In this document: positions 1 to 8,754 of the stretch, one piece after another | Layout: the number at the start of each line of letters is the position of its first letter | How positions within the stretch are numbered: the stretch's first letter is position 1 | Source of the DNA: an uncultured Clostridia bacterium | Lineage (GTDB): Bacteria; Bacillota; Clostridia; Christensenellales; Borkfalkiaceae | Assembly (NCBI GenBank): GCA_944330115.1 | Contig: CALVIN010000011.1 | Coordinates: forward strand, 1-35,214 | Length of the DNA stretch: 35,214 nucleotides | Direction of reading: 5' to 3' | Position numbers and translations under genes: made by a program | The notes under the pieces: model-generated | Databases searched by the model: none | What the model saw: only the letters and a program-made list of their open reading frames with translations | What the model was told of the DNA's origin: nothing

Positions 1-2364
<2,364 letters not shown>

Positions 2365-2378
2365 TTTAAAGTAAAAAA

Positions 2379-2405
2379 ACGGGCGGCTAATGCCGCCCGT
2401 TTTTT
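2379..2405 (+). terminator. Intrinsic terminator of rpoC
   Basis: A perfect 9-bp stem (ACGGGCGGC and its complement) with a TAAT loop is followed by six T residues, 14 nt after the rpoC stop codon. Confidence 0.93.
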
Positions 2406-2411
2406 AAAAAG

Positions 2412-2439
2412 GTGCCCATATATGCCGCAACTACCGCAT
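2412..2439 (+). repeat. Intergenic ATATGCCGCAAC-motif repeat, copy 1
   Basis: This copy reads GTGCCCATATATGCCGCAAC followed by TACCGCAT. It belongs to a dispersed family of about 25-40 bp seen only between genes in this window; see the other copies at 2877, 8581, 8701, 27743-27896, 29983 and 31411. Confidence 0.55.
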
Positions 2440-2521
2440 ATTTTATGCCGTATGCCGCAGAGCGGCGCGACGGGCAGAAGCATATAAAAAAATGGCGGCG
2501 CAGGCCGCGTGGGAGGGGGAT

Positions 2522-2869
2522 ATGCCCGATTTTGAAGATCTGCGCATGGCAGACCTGATAAAAAAATTTCGCGCACCGATCGAAGAGGTGGCAAACAGCG
2601 GCAGCCTTTCAAAGCTAAAAGAGGCGTCGCCCAGACTGCAGGATATATATAACTTTCACCTTACGGCGAACAGCACCTTTTCGGCGCAGGAGGAGTATTT
2701 AAAAAATCTGTATTCCTCATTCAACTATGCCGCGCTGATAGTAAACGACGCCGTAAAAAACGGCGGCCTTGCCGCGGAGGATAAGGTAACGCTCACCGAG
2801 TGCATCCAGATACTTTTAAAGTGCTGCGACATTTTGATATCCTCCCTCACCGGCGAGGGCAAAAACTGA
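2522..2869 (+). CDS. Hypothetical protein, 115 aa, all-helical
   Basis: I do not recognise this small protein. The ATG at 2522 is chosen over an in-frame ATG at 2492 because a strong GGGAGGGGG ribosome binding site lies just upstream of it. The sequence is charged and probably alpha-helical, with no signal peptide, membrane segment or cysteine-metal motif. A lone CC pair near the C-terminus (ILLKCCDILIS) is the only cysteine feature. It lies alone between the rpoC terminator and a repeat-rich gap, so context gives no function. Codon use matches the neighbouring genes, and the ribosome binding site supports a real gene. Confidence 0.7.
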   Translation: MPDFEDLRMADLIKKFRAPIEEVANSGSLSKLKEASPRLQDIYNFHLTANSTFSAQEEYLKNLYSSFNYAALIVNDAVKNGGLAAEDKVTLTECIQILLKCCDILISSLTGEGKN

Positions 2870-2876
2870 AATTTTG

Positions 2877-2907
2877 CAATTGCCCCGCACATATGCCGCA
2901 ACTATTG
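2877..2907 (+). repeat. Intergenic ATATGCCGCAAC-motif repeat, copy 2
   Basis: This copy begins CAATTGCCCCGCACATATGC and continues CGCAACTATTG. It starts 7 bases after a stop codon. Same family as the copy at 2412. Confidence 0.6.
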
Positions 2908-2959
2908 TGTTTTTGCCGTTTGTCACCCGTTTAAAACGGAGGTGAATTTACCTTAATTA

Positions 2960-3014
2960 CCTCCCCTTTGAGGGGAGGAATTTGCCTTAATTGTACCTCC
3001 CCTTTGAGGGGAGG
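2960..3014. repeat. Two direct copies of a 19-bp palindrome
   Basis: CCTCCCCTTTGAGGGGAGG occurs at 2960-2978 and again at 2996-3014, a 36-bp period with similar flanks (CCTTAATT before each). Related copies occur at 19083-19098 (incomplete) and 19307-19325. The sequence GGAGGGGTTTCAC at about 3023 also recurs in complement near 19262, so this is probably a fragment of the same MITE-like element. Confidence 0.75.
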
Positions 3015-3059
3015 AATTAAAGGAGGGGTTTCACGACTGCGCATACGCCCGCCGCGTGT

Positions 3060-4049
3060 TTATTTATTCTCGCCGTGCGGTTTCTTGTAGACAGCCGCAG
3101 CGGAGGAGTGGAAGCGGCGCAGCTCTTCGCGCATGCTCTCGGGATAGAGTACCTCGGCGTCCTTGCCGAAGCGCTGCAAATACTGCTCTATCTGCGCGTG
3201 CGAGCAGTCGAACCACATAATGTTTTTTTCGCGCCGCAGCGGCATGGGGCGGTGCACATATATGCGCCTGAACTTCTCAAGCCCGCGCTCGGTGAACTTT
3301 ACGCACGCCTCGCCCTCGCCTTCGCGGCAAATAAATTGCGGCCCGTACTTTATCATCTTTTCGGCCGTGACTATCTGCCCGGGCGTGAACTGCGCGTCGC
3401 TGTCCAGAATCTTTACCTCGGCTATGCGCGAAAGCCTCACGGTAATGCACTGCGTGCGCACGCCTATAACATACAGGTGCAGCTCCTCTTTGGAGTTCGC
3501 CACGGCGTAGGGCGCAATTTCAAAGCCCTTGCCGCTGCCCGCCGTCGTTATAAATATCTTTTTCTTCTGCATTGCGGCGGCAGTCACGGCGTCGTACTGC
3601 GGCTTGAATATTATGCGCTCCCGTCTGTCCTGCGGCAGCGAGGCATAGGATGAGATCATCGCGCGGAAGTACTCCGAAAGGCTCCTGCCCGCAAGCAGGT
3701 AGTTTTCGATGTACTCTATCGCGCCCTCCGTAAGTTTTGTGGGCTTCAGCGAAAAGATAGCCTCAAACTTGCCGCCCTCCCCGCGCGAATATGCCGCCTC
3801 GGCAAGCAGCGCGCACATGTCGGCTATCTGCTCCTGCGTCGCCCCGCTGCCCTTCAGCGCCGCCTGCGCTATTTTTACAAATTTTTCCCGCTCGCGTGCA
3901 AAGGCTTCGCCATAGTTGAGTACCAGCCGCGTGAGCAACGCGTTTTTGTTGAGCGTAAGCCCGTCAGCCTTAAAAGATTCAAACGCCTCGGCGTCTTTGT
4001 CCAATATGTCTGCCGCATATCTCGGCAGATAAATTTTTATCTTTTCCAT
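3060..4049 (-). CDS. WYL-domain transcriptional regulator
   Basis: This 329-residue protein is a probable ligand-responsive DNA-binding regulator. The first 50 residues (KIKIYLPRYAADILDKDAEA...) resemble a ribbon-helix-helix-like DNA-binding segment. Residues about 145-235 match a WYL domain, including EIAPYAVANSKEELHLYVIG and VRLSRIAEV. The C-terminus (FDCSHAQIEQYLQRFGKDAE, then LYPESMREELRRF) matches the WCX extension typical of this family. WYL proteins act as repressors or activators, often of stress or defence genes, sensing nucleic acid or nucleotide ligands. The gene stands alone between two repeat-bearing gaps. The promoter lies so close that the transcript may start at or next to the ATG, and no Shine-Dalgarno sequence is visible. 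Family is confident; target genes are unknown. Confidence 0.85.
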   Translation of the reverse strand: MEKIKIYLPRYAADILDKDAEAFESFKADGLTLNKNALLTRLVLNYGEAFAREREKFVKIAQAALKGSGATQEQIADMCALLAEAAYSRGEGGKFEAIFSLKPTKLTEGAIEYIENYLLAGRSLSEYFRAMISSYASLPQDRRERIIFKPQYDAVTAAAMQKKKIFITTAGSGKGFEIAPYAVANSKEELHLYVIGVRTQCITVRLSRIAEVKILDSDAQFTPGQIVTAEKMIKYGPQFICREGEGEACVKFTERGLEKFRRIYVHRPMPLRREKNIMWFDCSHAQIEQYLQRFGKDAEVLYPESMREELRRFHSSAAAVYKKPHGENK

Positions 4050-4055
4050 ATTTCA

Positions 4056-4084
4056 ACTATACCATAAAAAGGGGTCAAAATCAA
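4056..4084 (-). promoter_or_regulatory. Sigma-A-type promoter of the WYL gene
   Basis: On the minus strand, a TTGATT -35 box (4079-4084) and a TATAGT -10 box (4056-4061) are separated by 17 bp. The predicted start site falls at or beside the start codon at 4049. Confidence 0.65.
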
Positions 4085-4189
4085 GGACATAAATAAAATA
4101 ATTTACCCGCTGTTTTGCCGCCTGATGGGGTATATTGCGGGGCAAATGCGGAATATAAAAGGGGGCGCAAAAAATAAAAAAACTGCGCA

Positions 4190-4218
4190 TTTACAAACGC
4201 GGTTTTTTGCCTTATAAT
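4190..4218 (+). promoter_or_regulatory. Sigma-A-type promoter of the DIP1984-family gene
   Basis: TTTACA (4190-4195) and TATAAT (4213-4218) have a 17-bp spacer and lie about 50 nt upstream of the start codon. Confidence 0.8.
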
Positions 4219-4270
4219 ATATGTGTAAATTAAATCACGCACAAAAAATACATTGTAAGAGGTGGATATA

Positions 4271-4753
4271 ATGAAGATATGTTTGAGCGAAGGAATGAAG
4301 AGGGTGAAGGAACTCAACGAGCGCAAGTCGGTTATACTCATCGACGAGCTGCGCCGCATGCAGGTGAGCTATAAAGAGGGCGAACAGCCCGTTCAGGTCG
4401 ACTACGACTACGCAAAAACGCGCGAAGAGGTGAAGAGCATAGATGACGAGGTGCGCAATATAAGGCACCTTACGGCGCTCGCCAACTGCACGGCCATGAC
4501 CGACGAGGGCTGCACCATAAGCGAGGCGCTCGTGCTGCTCGCCCAGCTCAACGCCGAAAAGGTGCGCGTGGAGCGCCTTGCCGCAGCCGAAAAACTTACC
4601 CGCAGGATAACGCCCAACGGCGTGCTCGAATACACCGTGTGCAACTACGATCCCGCGGCCGCCGCGGCCGACTGCGCCGAGCTCCGTTCGCGCATATACC
4701 GGCTGCAGCTCGCCATCGACAGGGCAAACCTGAATACCTTTATCGAAGTTTAA
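4271..4753 (+). CDS. DIP1984 family coiled-coil protein
   Basis: This 160-residue, mostly helical protein resembles the DIP1984 family (small proteins of unknown function in Firmicutes and Actinobacteria). The matching features are an N-terminal helix with KRVKELNERKS, a central conserved stretch (TISEALVLLAQLNAEKVRVE) and the C-terminal ending AELRSRIYRLQLAIDRANLN. Charged heptad-like helices suggest a coiled coil. No signal peptide or membrane segment is present, so it is cytosolic. ATG 4271 is preferred over the in-frame GTG 4262 because AGAGGTGG lies at the right distance upstream. It has its own promoter and stands alone. The biochemical role is not known. Confidence 0.8.
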   Translation: MKICLSEGMKRVKELNERKSVILIDELRRMQVSYKEGEQPVQVDYDYAKTREEVKSIDDEVRNIRHLTALANCTAMTDEGCTISEALVLLAQLNAEKVRVERLAAAEKLTRRITPNGVLEYTVCNYDPAAAAADCAELRSRIYRLQLAIDRANLNTFIEV

Positions 4754-4791
4754 TTGCCACATATGTGGCGGTTTAAGCCAATATAAGGGCC

Positions 4792-4822
4792 GCCGCGCGC
4801 CGCTTTTGTTACGGCGCGCGGC
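4792..4822. other. GC-rich hairpin after the DIP1984-family gene
   Basis: An 11-bp perfect inverted repeat (GCCGCGCGCCG) with a 9-nt loop. It lacks a T-run on either side, so it is a hairpin of uncertain terminator activity. Just upstream, 4755-4768 (GCCACATATGTGGC) is a perfect 14-bp palindrome that resembles a degenerate copy of the ATATGCCGC repeat. Confidence 0.5.
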
Positions 4823-4899
4823 CATACAAAAATATATTTAATTGCGTTTAAAAGCGGCATTTTGCCCTTTTAATATGTCCCGCGCACGCAAGGCAACTA

Positions 4900-5112
4900 T
4901 TTAAAAAATTGGAGCTTTGTTATCGTCTGTGTTTTCCGTTTTGGTTACAGGTCGTTTTTTGTACGTCGTGGCAGTATAGTTTATGGTCAGCCGTACTTAT
5001 CGTCAGATCGATGCAGGTAAAGGAAAATTCCTTAGCAGGCCATGCGCGCGCAAAAACCTGCGGCATATCGCCGCCGTGCGGCAAGGTTGGGTTTGGGCCG
5101 CACACCTTTTTT
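4900..5112 (+). ncRNA. Candidate structured non-coding RNA (unassigned)
   Basis: This about 210-base gene-free stretch ends in a terminator-like hairpin and T-run. Successive local stems are visible on the plus strand: GTACG...CGTAC with inner TGGC/GTCA pairing (about 4969-5004), AAGGAA-AA-TTCCTT (about 5019-5032), and GCAGG segments on both sides of that hairpin that can each pair with CCTGC (about 5056-5061), giving alternative folds. Nothing codes convincingly here: the plus-strand open frame needs a TTG start with no ribosome binding site. No downstream plus-strand gene exists, so a leader role is unlikely. I could not match it to tmRNA, RNase P, SRP or 6S RNA; raiA-type RNA is a guess only. 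Confidence 0.4.
5076..5112 (+). terminator. Terminator-like hairpin of the candidate ncRNA
   Basis: A 7-bp stem (GTGCGGC and its complement, 5076-5082 and 5097-5103) with a 14-nt loop is followed by ACC and six T residues (5107-5112). Confidence 0.6.
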
Positions 5113-5159
5113 AAAAAGCGCATATACGCATAATTTATTACCTTTCTTTTGATTTTGTA

Positions 5160-5199
5160 AAAGCCGCGCGGCGCAGGATATCCTGCGCCGCGCGGCTTT
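5160..5199 (-). terminator. Terminator hairpin after the DUF368 gene
   Basis: A 40-bp perfect palindrome (arm AAAGCCGCGCGGCGCAGGAT) lies 28 bp past the DUF368 stop codon. It can fold on both strands and may also insulate the upstream candidate RNA. Confidence 0.7.
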
Positions 5200-5227
5200 C
5201 TCTATATTATATGATATATAAAATCAA

Positions 5228-6349
5228 CTATTTCACGTTATTTTTGCGCTGCATGCGCACGAATGTATACGCCGCCGCGATGCCCGCAACAAACAGCAGG
5301 CTGCCGAGCGCAAGGTCGGGCCCGAACCGTTCGCCCGCCGCCCAGGCGGAGTATTCCGAGAGCATCTCGGGATTTAAAAACATCGTTACAACAGAGCCGA
5401 GCGCCAGCCCCGCAACGGCGTGGAAGGTGGCGGCGCGGTAGTTCTTCAAAAGCACCGTCAACAGTTTGGCAAAGCATAAAAGCCCCGCCACAAAGCCGGC
5501 GATAAGGCAGGCATATACGGCAAAAATCTGCGGGTGCAGCTGCCAGAACTCTATGCTCACCGAATTGATCAGCGGCACATAGTGCCCCGTCGCCATAAGC
5601 AGGGCGGTCGCCGAAAGCCCGGGCACGAGCTGCGTTATCGCCACGGCAAACCCGAGCAGCAGGTATATTACATATTCATACGCCTCCGGCGCGGCCACGT
5701 CGGCCTCTCCGCCGCCCGCGTATATCGAGATTAGCGAGAGCGCCACGGGCACCAACACGCCGAGTGCAAACAAAACTATGCGAAAGGCAGAGTGTTTTTG
5801 CCCCTTCACCTCGTCGGATATAGCGGGGAAGGCGCCGAGCATAAGCCCTGCAAACAGCGCCACTACCGCAAACAGCATGGCGTTGAGCAGCAGCTTCACG
5901 CCGAAAAAGCCGACTGCAAGCCCCACTATAACGCCAAGTATTATGGGCAAAAGGAAGAGCAGGCAGGCCTTGAACTGCCTGAAAAGGTTGCCCAAAGCGT
6001 ATAGCAGCCTGTCGTACAGCTTAAAAATTATCGCCACGGCCGAGCCGCTCACCCCGGGGATGATAATCGCAAGGCCAATAAAGGCGCCCAAAATGCCGCC
6101 CTTTACGGCCTCTTTCGCGCTCGCGTAGCCTATTTCGTCACCCGGCTTGCCTGCGCCCGTGTTTTGGTGCTCGGCATTTATTTCGGCCGCATTTACTTCG
6201 GCCGCGCCGTTTTCTGTCGCGCCGTTTTCAGCCGTATTGTTTTCGGCGGCGGCACTTTCGGTCGGGCCGCTGCGCCTTATTTCACGGTTGTCGTTATTCG
6301 GGCCGTCGCCCGTATTTTTGTATGGGCCGCTGCCCCTATCGTTGTCCAT
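5228..6349 (-). CDS. DUF368 membrane protein, PopT-like polyprenyl-phosphate translocase
   Basis: This is a 373-residue polytopic membrane protein of the DUF368 family. Two signature proline-glycine loops, IIIPGVSGSAVAIIFKLYDR and LVPGLSATALLM, sit in the inverted-repeat halves of the membrane domain. DUF368 proteins (PopT) have been shown in other bacteria to move undecaprenyl phosphate back across the membrane for cell-wall recycling; that role here is inference from family. About eight or nine hydrophobic segments follow residue 80. The ATG at 6349 is preferred to the upstream in-frame start at 6430 because AGGAG lies 5-6 nt before it and the intervening residues look non-coding. The first about 70 residues are an unusual hydrophilic Asn/Glu/Ala-rich extension made of degenerate repeats. 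Confidence 0.9.
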   Translation of the reverse strand: MDNDRGSGPYKNTGDGPNNDNREIRRSGPTESAAAENNTAENGATENGAAEVNAAEINAEHQNTGAGKPGDEIGYASAKEAVKGGILGAFIGLAIIIPGVSGSAVAIIFKLYDRLLYALGNLFRQFKACLLFLLPIILGVIVGLAVGFFGVKLLLNAMLFAVVALFAGLMLGAFPAISDEVKGQKHSAFRIVLFALGVLVPVALSLISIYAGGGEADVAAPEAYEYVIYLLLGFAVAITQLVPGLSATALLMATGHYVPLINSVSIEFWQLHPQIFAVYACLIAGFVAGLLCFAKLLTVLLKNYRAATFHAVAGLALGSVVTMFLNPEMLSEYSAWAAGERFGPDLALGSLLFVAGIAAAYTFVRMQRKNNVK

Positions 6350-6454
6350 AAAACTCCTGCCCGCGGGTTCTCTCTCATATCCGCCCGTTTGCGGGGCGGT
6401 GGCGCGGTGCCTTGCGGCACATATGCGCACTCTTGCAAAATTTCGGCCACCTAA

Positions 6455-6483
6455 ATTTTAACATACCCGGCCGCCGCTGTCAA
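6455..6483 (-). promoter_or_regulatory. Promoter of the DUF368 gene
   Basis: On the minus strand, a consensus TTGACA (6478-6483), a 17-bp spacer and TAAAAT (6455-6460) give a leader of about 100 nt. Confidence 0.8.
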
Positions 6484-6635
6484 TTACATATGTCATTGCA
6501 CATATCACTACATGTGTTACTGCACTTTTATGCCGAAGCGCGCCGCTTTATGCTTATTTGCGCATGTTTGCATGCCTTTGTGTGTGTTTGCGCCGCCATT
6601 TTGGCGCATGTATGCGGCCTTGCATGCCCGTTTGC

Positions 6636-6663
6636 TTGACAAGGCAGCGCAAAAAAATATAAA
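6636..6663 (+). promoter_or_regulatory. Promoter of the cobalamin-uptake operon
   Basis: TTGACA (6636-6641) and TATAAA (6658-6663) with a 16-bp spacer lie about 20 nt before the riboswitch aptamer. Confidence 0.8.
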
Positions 6664-6681
6664 ATATAGCAAAACTTGATA

Positions 6682-6851
6682 GCGCACGCAGGCACGCCCC
6701 GAAAAAGATAGGGGCGTTTAATAGGGAAGTCAGGGCCAATTGCCCCGCAGCCCCCGCTGCCGTTTCAGCGGTGCCGTCCGTCACTGTGTTAAATGGGAAG
6801 GCGGACGGCCATACAGCCGCTGTTTTAAGCCGGAAGACCTGCCGCGTGCGT
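6682..6851 (+). promoter_or_regulatory. Cobalamin (B12) riboswitch aptamer
   Basis: The conserved B12 aptamer elements occur in order: AATAGGGAAG (about 6720-6729), the B12 box with GCAGCCCCCGCTGC (about 6746-6759), and GGAAGACCTGCC near the 3' end (about 6832-6843). The ends pair as a P1 stem (GCGCACGC at 6682-6689 with GCGTGCGT at 6844-6851). A GCCCC...GGGGC hairpin (about 6695-6714) forms an early arm. Such aptamers bind adenosyl- or other cobalamins and shut off B12 uptake or synthesis genes when the vitamin is plentiful. The controlled genes are the two that follow. Confidence 0.92.
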
Positions 6852-6991
6852 GTTTTGTTTTGCGTTTCCGAGGGGATGCGGAAGGGCAGGACGGCCCGTG
6901 TTGCGGGTAAAATAAGGTGTGCCGGCGTGCGCAGACTTTGCGTAGGGCGGGCAGCGCCCATTTTGCCGTGCCGCTTTGTTTGCCAATTCCT

Positions 6992-7036
6992 TGCGCTCTT
7001 TTTCTCCTCTTACGGAGCTTTAAAGGCGCATTTTTT
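6992..7036 (+). terminator. Riboswitch-controlled attenuator terminator
   Basis: A stem built from TGCGC/GCGCA, CTTT/AAAG and CTCC/GGAG around a short loop is followed by six T residues (7031-7036). It lies between the B12 aptamer and the first gene and so is the probable expression platform. Confidence 0.7.
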
Positions 7037-7208
7037 ATGCCTAAAATTTATGTGCCGCGGCTGTTGCACGTATACGGCAGGTTTTGGCATATATAAAGTT
7101 ATATTTGCAAAAATCTGCGTATTTTTGCCGAATTTGTACATATATATTTGCATAAAATTTGCGCCCTACAATGACACCGAATTAAATTTTATAAAGGAGA
7201 AATTTATT

Positions 7209-7652
7209 GTGAAAAGGTTGATTTTTGCGGCTTGCGCCGCAGTACTTGCAGCCGCCGTGCCCCTTGCGGCGTGTAACAGCGGCGAGGCCTCTTTGTATAA
7301 GGCAGAGGTGAGCGACGGCGAGCTCGTCGTGTTTGTCGCGCCCGAAGTTTCGGGCGATATGTCGGTGAAAGATTATTTTGACGGCCTGGTGGAGGAGGGC
7401 GTGCTCACCTATACGATAGCCGACGGCATGGTCACCTCGATAAACGGCGTGCAGAACCCCGCCGACTACAGCTACTGCTGGATGTTCTATTCCGACCTCA
7501 TCGAGCTCGACGGCGTCATCTATTCCAACGCCGAGTGGGGCACCTATGATCACGAAGGCAAAACGCTGGCAAGTTGCGCCTACGGCGTGGAAGAGATGCC
7601 GGTGGTGGAGGGCTATACCTACGCCGCCGTATATCAGAGTTTGAGCTATTGA
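7209..7652 (+). CDS. DUF4430-domain lipoprotein, probable cobalamin-binding
   Basis: This is a 147-residue secreted lipoprotein. It begins at GTG 7209, 8 nt after AAAGGAGA; the longer in-frame ORF reaching back to 6771 runs through the riboswitch and is not real. A lipoprotein signal peptide ends in the lipobox LAAC with Cys22. The mature part (SVKDYFDGLVEEGVLTYTIA, VTSINGVQN, CWMFYSD, then Y-rich C-terminus) matches DUF4430, a fold akin to the C-terminal domain of transcobalamin. The B12 riboswitch upstream and the ECF S component downstream suggest that it captures cobalamin outside the cell and passes it to the transporter. The family is visible in the sequence; the ligand is inferred. Confidence 0.85.
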   Translation: MKRLIFAACAAVLAAAVPLAACNSGEASLYKAEVSDGELVVFVAPEVSGDMSVKDYFDGLVEEGVLTYTIADGMVTSINGVQNPADYSYCWMFYSDLIELDGVIYSNAEWGTYDHEGKTLASCAYGVEEMPVVEGYTYAAVYQSLSY

Positions 7653-7719
7653 GTATTGTCAGGCTCCGCGCGGCATAGGGCGCGCAGCCGAGATACTGTA
7701 ACCAAGAGGGAGGCAGGCC

Positions 7720-8577
7720 GTGAAACAACTTAAAAACAAAAGGCTGTCGCCCGCAAAGGAGATGGCGTTCATAGCCGTGCAAACGGCGTTGCTCATCGGC
7801 GGGCAGCTCGCGCTCTATCCCGTGGCGGGGGTGGAGGTAGTAACCGTGCTGCTTCTTTGCTTTTCGTGGGTGATGGGCCCGCGCGCGGGCGCACTTTCGG
7901 CGGTGTGCTTTTCGCTGCTGCGCTGTGCGCTGTGGGGCTTCTATCCCTCGGCGGTGGTGCTGTACCTTTTGTATTATCCGCTATTTGCGCTGCTCTTCGG
8001 CGCGCTCGGGCGGGTGAGCGACGATGTGTATGCGCACTTCCCCGTATGGGCGGCGGCCGCCGTAAATGCCGTGCTGCTTGCCGTGTGCGCGCTGTGCATA
8101 TGGTGCGTCGTCGGCGACGTGTTAAAGATATCGCGCCTTGCGGTAGTGCTCATAAAGTCGCTTTTAGGCGTTATCGCCGCACTCTCCGCCGCGCTCGCCG
8201 TGGCGCTCGATGTGGCCGTGGCTCTCTCCCGCAGGCAGGGCAAAAAGGCAAATACGGGCGGGGATATGGCCCAACTATCGGCACAAAACGCGGCAAACTC
8301 CGCCGCAAAAGCGGGGAATGGCAGGCTTAGCGGAGGCAGCGTTGTAAAGGTGATAATTGCCGCTTCGCTTGCAGCCGTGTGCACAATATTTTTTACTCTG
8401 CTCGACGACTTCATCTCTCCTGCGTTCTTGGGCTATCCGCTCTTTTCCGAAAGCTGGGCGGTATATTTTTACGGCTCCTTCCTCGCGCTCGCCCCGCAGA
8501 CGGTGTGCGCCATCGTCACCGTATCCACGCTCTTTCTGCCCCTCACCGCGGTGTTCAGACGCGCGGCCAAAATATAA
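7720..8577 (+). CDS. ECF transporter S component, probable cobalamin uptake (CbrT-like)
   Basis: This is a 285-residue integral membrane protein with about six hydrophobic segments. The N-terminal EMAFIAVQTALLIGGQLAL, then VVTVLLLCFSWVMGPRAGAL and YLLYYPLFALLFG are typical of energy-coupling-factor substrate-binding (S) subunits, which pair with shared EcfA/A'/T subunits encoded elsewhere. A hydrophilic Gln/Asn/Ala/Gly-rich stretch (residues about 172-207) interrupts the membrane region. GTG 7720 is preceded by AGAGGGAGG. The gene lies 67 bp after the DUF4430 lipoprotein gene behind the same B12 riboswitch, so cobalamin is the likely substrate. That assignment rests on regulation and neighbours rather than on a diagnostic binding-site motif. 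Confidence 0.85.
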   Translation: MKQLKNKRLSPAKEMAFIAVQTALLIGGQLALYPVAGVEVVTVLLLCFSWVMGPRAGALSAVCFSLLRCALWGFYPSAVVLYLLYYPLFALLFGALGRVSDDVYAHFPVWAAAAVNAVLLAVCALCIWCVVGDVLKISRLAVVLIKSLLGVIAALSAALAVALDVAVALSRRQGKKANTGGDMAQLSAQNAANSAAKAGNGRLSGGSVVKVIIAASLAAVCTIFFTLLDDFISPAFLGYPLFSESWAVYFYGSFLALAPQTVCAIVTVSTLFLPLTAVFRRAAKI

Positions 8578-8580
8578 TTA

Positions 8581-8617
8581 AAATGCCGTTGATTGCGGCA
8601 TATATCGGGGTCAATTT
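8581..8617 (-). repeat. Intergenic ATATGCCGCAAC-motif repeat, copy 3 (inverted)
   Basis: Read on the minus strand it begins AAATTGACCCCGATATATGC and continues CGCAATCAACGGCATTT. It starts 4 bases after the ECF S stop codon. It closely matches the full-length copies at 29983 and 31411. Confidence 0.65.
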
Positions 8618-8654
8618 GCATTTTCAGTTTAGTTTTATTCGCTATAATATAAGC

Positions 8655-8685
8655 ACGCCCGCGCTTTTTTCAAAAGCGCGGGCGT
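8655..8685. other. 14-bp perfect hairpin downstream of the ECF S gene
   Basis: Arms ACGCCCGCGCTTTT and its complement (8655-8668, 8672-8685) enclose a 3-nt loop. There is no T-run after the right arm. A TATAAT at 8643-8648 lies just upstream with only a weak -35, so this could be a terminator for the operon or the start of a very short transcript ending at 8750. Confidence 0.5.
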
Positions 8686-8700
8686 ACTCGTATAAATTTC

Positions 8701-8750
8701 AAATTGGTGGCCGCATATGGCCGATCTAACGCCCTTTAAGCGGCCTTTTT
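8701..8750 (+). terminator. Variant ATATGCC repeat folded into a terminator-like hairpin
   Basis: The repeat variant AAATTGGTGGCCGCATATGG...AACGCCCTTTAAG (8701-8740) carries GGCCGC (8709-8714) that pairs with GCGGCC (8740-8745) and is followed by five T residues. It lies 5 bp from the end of the converging PstS-like gene. Confidence 0.5.
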
Positions 8751-8754
8751 ACAT

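Noticed and set aside
4909-5133. 74-codon protein in the candidate RNA region
   Set aside because: It needs a TTG start without Shine-Dalgarno sequence, crosses the terminator hairpin, and has no homology I recognise.
6771-7208. N-terminal extension of the DUF4430 lipoprotein
   Set aside because: The extension would be read from the B12 riboswitch and attenuator; the GTG at 7209 has a good ribosome binding site and begins a proper lipoprotein signal peptide.
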